DNA from: Elusimicrobiota bacterium
GTDB lineage: Bacteria; Elusimicrobiota; Elusimicrobia; Elusimicrobiales; Elusimicrobiaceae
Direction: 5' to 3'
Length of the DNA stretch: 10,444 nt
Assembly: GCA_031271365.1 (NCBI GenBank)
Contig: JAISVV010000073.1
Coordinates: 1-10,444 of the forward strand
Positions 5,801-10,444 of the stretch are shown piece by piece. The position numbers and the translations under genes are program-made. Each line of letters starts with the position of its first letter. Within the stretch, counting starts at the first letter, position 1. The notes under the pieces were generated by a model, which ran no database searches, had not been told where the DNA came from, and worked only from the letters and a program-made list of their open reading frames with translations.

Positions 5801-8375
5801 GTACGTAACCATACCGATAGAAGATAATTTTGCGCCAAACGTGTTTGTAAGCGTTGTTTTGGAACAAGGCCGCAGCGGGGAAAATAAATTTTCGCAAACT
5901 GGCGGGGATTTGGGCAAACCGCAGGCAAAATTCGGCTACATAATGTTAAAAGTTATGCCGCTGCAAAACCAAATTATAACCCTGGTCGAAACCGAAAAAA
6001 CGGATTACAGGCCCGGCGAAAGCGTTAACGTTGTTGTTAAAACCCAAAACCACAAAGGCCGCGCCACGCCGGCGGAGGTGGTTGTCTTTGCCGTCGACGA
6101 AGCCATGCTGGCCTTAACCGCCTACAAAACGCCCGATATCTTCAATTACTTCTACGCGCAAACCTTGCTCAGCGTGGAAACGGCCGACAACAGATTGTTT
6201 TTAATCGGCCAGCGCAACTACGGCCAAAAAGGCGAAAACCGCGGCGGCGGCGGCGCGGCGGAAGACGCTAAGCTGGGCGGCGCGGATTTGCGCAGCGTAA
6301 TCAAATTTACGCCTTTCTACTCGGCAAGCACGATAACCAATAAAAGCGGCGCGGCGGAATTTAGCTTTAAACTGCCCGATAATTTAAGCAAATTCCGCAT
6401 AATGGCCGTGGCTGCGGGGGAGAAGGCCTTCGGCTCGGCCGATACGACGATAGAGGTCAGCAAACCCGTCGCCATAAAACCCGTGCTGCCGCGCTTTGCC
6501 CGCGCGGGGGACGTTTTTAGCTGCGGTTTTATCGTCTTCAATAACACCGCGGAAGATTTGCATATTAACGCCGCCGCGCAGGTAACCGGCGGCGTGCAGC
6601 TTGAAGGCGCAGGCGCGCAAAACGCGCTTAACGTGGCCAAAGGCGCAAGCGCGGTTGTAGACGCGCGGTGCAAAGTTGTCTCGCAGCAGGCGGCGCAGTT
6701 TAAGTTTAGCGCGACGTCTTCTAAAGGCAGCGACGGCCTGCTTGTCAGCCTGCCGGTTTTACAGGTGGAGCAGCGGCAAGTTTTGCGCACGGCGTCTTTT
6801 TTAGACGATAAAGCGCAGGAGCGCGTTAACAAACCGCAAAATATGCTGGCGCAGGGCGCAAGCGTGGATATTGCATTGGCCTCCACCGCTATGCTTGACG
6901 TTAAAGGCGCGGTTGACTACCTTATTAATTATCCTTTTAACTGCCTTGAGCAGCGTATGTCTAAGATAACGCCCGTTATCTTCGCGCAGGAGATGCTGGC
7001 GGCTTTAGGTATGGGCGATATCGCCGCGCTTAAAGAAAACGCGCAAAAGATTATCGACGAGGTTGCGCATTACCAAACGCCATCTGGCGGTTTTGCCTAC
7101 TGGACGTTTAGCGCCTACGCCGACCCGTATGTTACCGCCTACGCGCTTGACGTGCTGGCCGCCGCTTCAAAGCGCGGCTATAAAGTTGATAGCGACGTTA
7201 CGGAAAAAGCGGCTGCGTGGCTGAACGCATATCTGTCCAACCCGCGCGAGGCCACGGCCTACAAGTACAGCGCGCGCGAGGACGACGCAGCCAAAGCCTA
7301 CGCTGTCTACGCGCTTGCCTTAAACGGCAAAAACGCGGCGGGCTACTTTAACAATTTATACGCCGCCGGCCTAAACGCTTTAAGCGCGCGGGCTAAAATA
7401 TATCTTTTAAAAGCCGCCGCCGTCATGAAGATGGCCGGCGCGCAAACCGCGCTGCAGGAAGATATTTTAGGCCGCGTAAGCCAAACCAACACCACCGCCT
7501 ACCTTGAAGAAACGGGCGGCAATCAGTGGATATACTCTTCCAACATATATCTTACCGCCGCGTTTATGGAGGCGGCTTTGGGCGCAACCGGCGGCTTTGC
7601 CAACGATAATAAAATGGCGGCGTGGCTTTCGGGCAAACTTAACAGGCAGGGGCATTTTGGCAACACCACAAATAACGCCGCCGCCTTCCGCGCGCTAAAC
7701 GCTTACTTTACTGCGTACGAAACCGCCGAGCCTGATTTTAAAGCGGCGCTTTCCACGGCGGGCCAGCCGCTGTTTGACGCCGCGTTTAAAGGCCGCAAAG
7801 AAACCTCTAAAACCCGCGCGTTTACTTTTGACGAGTTCTTTAAAAACAATGCCGGCGTCTTATTGGATTTGGTTAAAACAGGCACCGGCCGCGCGTATTA
7901 TAACGTGGCGTTAAACTATTATCCGCAGGAGTTTAAAACGCCCGTCAGCGCGGGTTTTGACGTCGAAAAGCAGATAACGCCTTTGTATCAAACCGAAGGC
8001 GGCCTGCAGGCGGGCCAGCGCGCGGTGGTTACCATAAAAGTTACCACCAACGATGACAGAACTTTTGTTGTGCTGGAAGATTTCCTGCCCGCGGGCTTTG
8101 ATATCGTAGACACAAGTTTGGCCACCGAGGGCGATATGGACAGCGCGGCCCTGTCGGGCGAGCGGCAAAGCTCCTACCGCTTCAGCCGCAGCGAAAAATA
8201 TGACGAGCGTATTGTAGCCTACGCCGATTATCTGCCGCAGGGCACGACGATATTCAGCTACATTATAAGCGCGTCCAACGCGGGCGCGTACAGCGTGCCA
8301 AGCGCCAACGTAAGCCTTATGTACGAGCCGGAGGTTTTTGGCCGCACGGCGTCGTCGGCTGTCAATGTTAAGTAA
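2814..8375 (+). CDS. Bacterial alpha-2-macroglobulin with thioester, secreted (YfhM/ECAM type)
   Basis: This 1853-residue periplasmic protein is a predicted broad protease trap: cleavage of a bait region would trigger collapse and covalent capture through a reactive thioester. An Sec signal peptide (residues 1-19, cleavage at ASA-AD) lacks a lipobox cysteine. Three Ig-like repeats follow (about 20-125, 126-242, 243-349), each ending in a similar F/W strand. A macroglobulin-type domain starts near 487, then the A2M_N/MG2 signature TERGVYRPGE (594-603), a BRD region from about 946, TDYRPGE (1063-1069), a Gly-rich bait-like segment near 1131-1163, the A2M domain from about 1165 with KLPDNL, and the thioester domain with CLEQ (C1377, Q1380) and GGFAYW. 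The C-terminal receptor-binding-like domain contains LPAGFD near 1758. E. coli YfhM has 1653 residues. ATG 2814 is chosen because the signal peptide starts there and GAGG lies 9 nt upstream. The gene overlaps pbpC by 11 nt. Family is certain; target proteases are unknown. Confidence 0.95.
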   Translation: MKKLLFLPLLTFLAAAASAADLSIISRSPRGQLNDYQSRSDINVSFNKPVAALGEMSQLALEDCPLTITPAVEGACRWAGTQLLTFSPKDGFKNATRYTVNVRAGLKSEVDGSALPKAQSWTFDTARPRVQSTQPYNNELWVSLYPKIGLAFNMPVNMALAKGFITLTQDGRAVAFDLTPISPDLYREMYKYQSYARENIVLLQPQNRLTPGKAYSVVVKKGMPAKEGALTQESDFAFTFHTYADFDVVLPVEEKCMPFTPALRFTNPVTAGEIYRNISFNPPIAFTPADESNSGGQTRLKDDSRQYVNETPLAAIKLQPSQRYEVTLNKDLTDVFGNKLGRDVTFYWDNMGYCPSIDFKGGFGILESYLKPYHHLSAVNAGEIEVQKQKIRYQDFIPSYNKQDLTGYCQRVNLTGDYTENVFTPNDTKDKAANSFIDLTQALGGEPGGIVLSQILNKFRGGQGRQCWQYAVDNVTNMGLTLKTSPDDILVWATYLQTGAPAKNKEVELRDTQNNVLWQGRTDSKGIARAPGWAKLEFYREDKWRSPEVWAFVKDGGNIALISSHWNDGIQPWRFNISYDWNAEAKKYKNFIFTERGVYRPGENVYIKSILREYKDGVLTYANLKDADFIIKDPRGKEAVNAKVPFNKETSSFAYEYAVPANAATGYWQISVKSDTLYFYDDFRVEAVKPAEFEVNLTPLAKEYSAGRQAEFLLDAKYLFGAALGGAAVRWNVVLSPALYRSPKHEGYAFGGGGAEQNKTLLTASTQLDEKGSGKLGVEIPDIDYNANIYVEAGVMSPQNQELFSRKSVSVYPADVLVGVKADNNMVDAGQPFTANIITINPQGDKVADVAVKGEIKRKEYLSARKTGVSGRLEWISEEKEERVQAFDLIAKDGSVNLEFVPAKGGSYFIDLTAQDAKGRRSKTTYSFYVSDDKNAYWKQADDDIVQLEADKKEYAPGQKAKILVKSPYATAQALITAERDGILYSKTQTIKGGSAYVTIPIEDNFAPNVFVSVVLEQGRSGENKFSQTGGDLGKPQAKFGYIMLKVMPLQNQIITLVETEKTDYRPGESVNVVVKTQNHKGRATPAEVVVFAVDEAMLALTAYKTPDIFNYFYAQTLLSVETADNRLFLIGQRNYGQKGENRGGGGAAEDAKLGGADLRSVIKFTPFYSASTITNKSGAAEFSFKLPDNLSKFRIMAVAAGEKAFGSADTTIEVSKPVAIKPVLPRFARAGDVFSCGFIVFNNTAEDLHINAAAQVTGGVQLEGAGAQNALNVAKGASAVVDARCKVVSQQAAQFKFSATSSKGSDGLLVSLPVLQVEQRQVLRTASFLDDKAQERVNKPQNMLAQGASVDIALASTAMLDVKGAVDYLINYPFNCLEQRMSKITPVIFAQEMLAALGMGDIAALKENAQKIIDEVAHYQTPSGGFAYWTFSAYADPYVTAYALDVLAAASKRGYKVDSDVTEKAAAWLNAYLSNPREATAYKYSAREDDAAKAYAVYALALNGKNAAGYFNNLYAAGLNALSARAKIYLLKAAAVMKMAGAQTALQEDILGRVSQTNTTAYLEETGGNQWIYSSNIYLTAAFMEAALGATGGFANDNKMAAWLSGKLNRQGHFGNTTNNAAAFRALNAYFTAYETAEPDFKAALSTAGQPLFDAAFKGRKETSKTRAFTFDEFFKNNAGVLLDLVKTGTGRAYYNVALNYYPQEFKTPVSAGFDVEKQITPLYQTEGGLQAGQRAVVTIKVTTNDDRTFVVLEDFLPAGFDIVDTSLATEGDMDSAALSGERQSSYRFSRSEKYDERIVAYADYLPQGTTIFSYIISASNAGAYSVPSANVSLMYEPEVFGRTASSAVNVK

Positions 8376-10416
8376 AAGGTTTTGGGTTTTTGTTTTACTG
8401 CTTGCGCTCGCGCCCGGTTTATGGGCGCGGGCGCCTTTATCTTACGCGCCGCCCTCCTGCAAGATAACCGACAGATACGGCCGTCCTCTGCGCAATATTT
8501 TATCCGGCGCGGACGGCGTTTTAGTGCCCGTTGCGATAGAAGATGTAAGCCCGTGGTTTGTTTTGGCCGTCCTAGCGGCAGAGGATAAAAGATTTTTTGA
8601 ACACGGCGGCGTGGATATAAAAGCCGCCGCGCGCGCCGCTTGGCAAAACGCGGCGGGGGGGCAGATACTTTCCGGCGCGTCTACTATAACGCAGCAGCTT
8701 GTAAGCGCGAGCCGGCCTAAAGATAAAAGCCTGCTTTCCAAAATAAAACAGGTGATAGACGCAAGCGCGCTTGAAGCGCAAATGAGCAAAGAGCAAATTT
8801 TAGAAGCCTATTTTAACACCATAAATTTGGGCGGCAATATCTACGGCGCGGAGGCCGCCGCCAGCGCGTATTTTAACACCACCGCGCGCGCTTTATCCAC
8901 GGCGCAGGCGGCGTTTTTGGCGGGCGTTATAAAATCGCCGGCGGGCTACAACCCGCGCAAAAATTTCACAGCCGCAAAAAAACGCCAAAAGCAAGTGCTG
9001 GGTTTAATGCTTAAAAACGGCTACGTCAATCAAAATTTATACCAAGCCGCGCTGGACGAGCAAATAACCGTAAACGCCCAAAACCCCGCCTTAAGCGCGC
9101 CGCATTACGCCGAGTTTATTAAAACCAAACTGCCCGCCTGCCGGGGCGAAGCGCGCTCTGCCATAGACGGCAATATCCAGGCGCATATAGAAGCGTTGCT
9201 GCCGGCTTACGTCGGTATGTTTAAGCAAAATAATTTAACCAACGCCGCCGCGGTTGTGTTGGATAATAAGACGGGCGAAGTGCTTGCGATGGCGGGCTCG
9301 GCAGGATATTTTGACGAGCGCGCGCAAGGCTATGTTAACGGCGCGCTTGCGTTAAGGCAGCCCGGGTCTTCTTTAAAACCTTTTGTTTACGCGCTTGCGC
9401 TGGAAAACGGCTATACCGCCAACACCAAAATAGAGGACGAGGATAAATTTTTCTCCGGCGGGTACCGCCCGCGCAATTACGACGAGGGCTACCACGGCGC
9501 GCCCACGCTGCGCGAGGCTTTGGCCTGCTCTTACAACATACCTGCGGTGCAGGTGGCAAGCGTTTTGGGCGCGGATAAAATTTTAGATATTTTAAAGCGC
9601 GCGGGCTTTGATTCTTTAAATAAAACCGCGCAGGATTACGGCCTTGGCCTGGCCCTGGGCAACGGCGAGGTTACGCTCTTGGAGCTTGCCAACGCCTACC
9701 GCGCTTTGGCAAACGGAGGCCTGTGGTCGCCGGTGGTTTTAAGTTTGCAGCCCGCCTTAAAAACAGCCGGCGCGCCGCGCAGGGTTTTTGATGAAAAAAC
9801 GGCCTTTATCATCACCGATATTTTGGCCGATAACGCCGCGCGCGCCGCCGCGTTTGGCATGAACTCGCCCCTGAATATGCCTTTTAATTTTGCGTCTAAG
9901 ACGGGCACCTCTAAAGATTACCGCGACAACTGGGCCGCCGGCTATAACGCGCGCTTTACAATAGCGGTGTGGACGGGCAACTTTAACGGCGAGCCTATGC
10001 GCCGCGTATCGGGCATAACGGGCGCAGCGCCGCTTTTGCGCGATATCGCGATGTATCTTGACGCTGCCTACCCATCGGCGGAGGCCTTTGCGCGCCCGCC
10101 AGGCGTCAAGGACGAAGATTTGCGCCTGCCGCCCGCCAAAGCCGCCGCCCTGGCAGCCGCCGCGCCGGAGCGCAAAGAAGAAGGCATAACCTTCCCGCAA
10201 AACGGCGACGTTTTTATGCTGGACCCAAGCTACCCCAAAGAAGGCCAGCAAATTTTATTTAAAGCCGCCGCCGGCGGGGATTGGTTTGTAGACGGCGCAA
10301 AACTACCCTGCGCCGCGCGGGCGCAAAGCTGCTTCTGGCCAATGCAAAAAGGCAGGTTTGAGGTTAAGTTGGACGCGGACGGCAAAACTTATAAAGTCAA
10401 TTTTGAAGTGCTGTAA
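8365..10416 (+). CDS. pbpC: Bifunctional penicillin-binding protein 1C
   Basis: This class A penicillin-binding protein polymerises lipid II and cross-links peptides on the periplasmic face of the inner membrane. From ATG 8365 it has 683 residues. An N-terminal signal anchor (about 5-21) precedes the GT51 transglycosylase domain, with catalytic Glu73 in EDKRFFEHGG, then GASTITQQL and LGGNIYG. The transpeptidase domain has SSLK (Ser335 and Lys338), SYN (389-391) and KTGT (512-515), all intact. The C-terminus from about 608 is a BiPBP_C domain, the mark of the PbpC group; two cysteines there could pair. E. coli PbpC has 770 residues, so this copy is compact. No clear ribosome site precedes ATG 8365, which overlaps the macroglobulin stop, so coupled translation is likely. 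An in-frame TTG at 8338, 3 nt after GGAGG, would add nine residues including four arginines and is a real alternative. The pairing matches E. coli yfhM-pbpC. Confidence 0.96.
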   Translation: MLSKRFWVFVLLLALAPGLWARAPLSYAPPSCKITDRYGRPLRNILSGADGVLVPVAIEDVSPWFVLAVLAAEDKRFFEHGGVDIKAAARAAWQNAAGGQILSGASTITQQLVSASRPKDKSLLSKIKQVIDASALEAQMSKEQILEAYFNTINLGGNIYGAEAAASAYFNTTARALSTAQAAFLAGVIKSPAGYNPRKNFTAAKKRQKQVLGLMLKNGYVNQNLYQAALDEQITVNAQNPALSAPHYAEFIKTKLPACRGEARSAIDGNIQAHIEALLPAYVGMFKQNNLTNAAAVVLDNKTGEVLAMAGSAGYFDERAQGYVNGALALRQPGSSLKPFVYALALENGYTANTKIEDEDKFFSGGYRPRNYDEGYHGAPTLREALACSYNIPAVQVASVLGADKILDILKRAGFDSLNKTAQDYGLGLALGNGEVTLLELANAYRALANGGLWSPVVLSLQPALKTAGAPRRVFDEKTAFIITDILADNAARAAAFGMNSPLNMPFNFASKTGTSKDYRDNWAAGYNARFTIAVWTGNFNGEPMRRVSGITGAAPLLRDIAMYLDAAYPSAEAFARPPGVKDEDLRLPPAKAAALAAAAPERKEEGITFPQNGDVFMLDPSYPKEGQQILFKAAAGGDWFVDGAKLPCAARAQSCFWPMQKGRFEVKLDADGKTYKVNFEVL

Positions 10417-10426
10417 ATTAATAAAA

Positions 10427-10444
10427 GTCATTGCGAGGAGCTCC
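10427..10444. repeat. Possible left end of a dispersed palindromic intergenic repeat
   Basis: The bases after pbpC include GTCATTGCGAGGAGCTCC, cut by the window edge. From memory, many bacterial genomes carry intergenic palindromic repeats that start GTCATTGCGAGGAG and end with the complement GCAATGAC. The last eight bases, GGAGCTCC, are a perfect palindrome. Neither a second arm nor another copy is visible here, so this rests on resemblance only. Confidence 0.35.

Noticed and set aside
6317..6886. Long open frame antisense to the macroglobulin (189 codons)
   Set aside because: Shadow of the sense gene: no family resemblance, Ser/Ala/Leu-rich composition typical of antisense reading, and conserved A2M residues lie on the other strand.
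8809..8880. Repeated TATTTTAACACC in pbpC
   Set aside because: The two copies encode the same short peptide (YFNT) in the transglycosylase domain by chance codon identity; there is no further repeat unit.
9757..10251. Antisense open frame over the end of pbpC (164 codons)
   Set aside because: Arg/Gly/Ala-rich shadow lying opposite the transpeptidase KTGT region and the BiPBP_C domain; no motifs and no ribosome site seen.

Overview
This is ordinary, densely coding bacterial chromosome. It uses the standard bacterial code and is roughly half G+C, with Lys codons mostly AAA and many GCC/GCG/GGC codons. Two divergent operons meet at a 61-bp control region (2753-2813). The right-hand operon makes a periplasmic alpha-2-macroglobulin and a PBP1C-type penicillin-binding protein, a pair known mainly from diderm (Gram-negative-type) bacteria, so a diderm host is likely. 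I cannot name the phylum from sequence alone. An Elusimicrobiota-like lineage is only a weak guess from overall style.

Left half, minus strand, transcribed right to left: a DUF1189-like membrane protein (2752-1979), queD (1982-1638), queE (1663-1067), folE (1142-516) and folP (516 to beyond the left edge). Every gene overlaps its neighbour (4, 26, 76 and 1 nt), so the operon has no intergenic base. FolE converts GTP to dihydroneopterin triphosphate, the branch point between folate and queuosine. QueD and QueE carry it towards 7-carboxy-7-deazaguanine, and FolP works in the folate branch. queC, queF, folB and folK are not in the window.

Middle (2753-2813): a short divergent regulatory region with face-to-face extended -10 elements, an intervening 13-bp inverted repeat and Shine-Dalgarno sites for both flanking genes. 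There is no room for a typical riboswitch.

Right half, plus strand: a 1853-residue secreted alpha-2-macroglobulin (2814-8375) with an intact CLEQ thioester, overlapping by 11 nt a class A PBP of the PbpC type (8365-10416) with complete transglycosylase and transpeptidase motifs and a BiPBP_C tail. By analogy with the E. coli YfhM/PbpC pair, the macroglobulin would trap foreign proteases that enter the periplasm while PbpC repairs peptidoglycan.

The last 28 bases are intergenic and contain what looks like the left end of a dispersed palindromic repeat. I found no mobile element, CRISPR array, tRNA or rRNA. Nothing here clearly amounts to an undescribed system. The points most worth checking are the non-lipoprotein form of the macroglobulin, the shared control region, the 76-nt folE/queE overlap and the terminal repeat.
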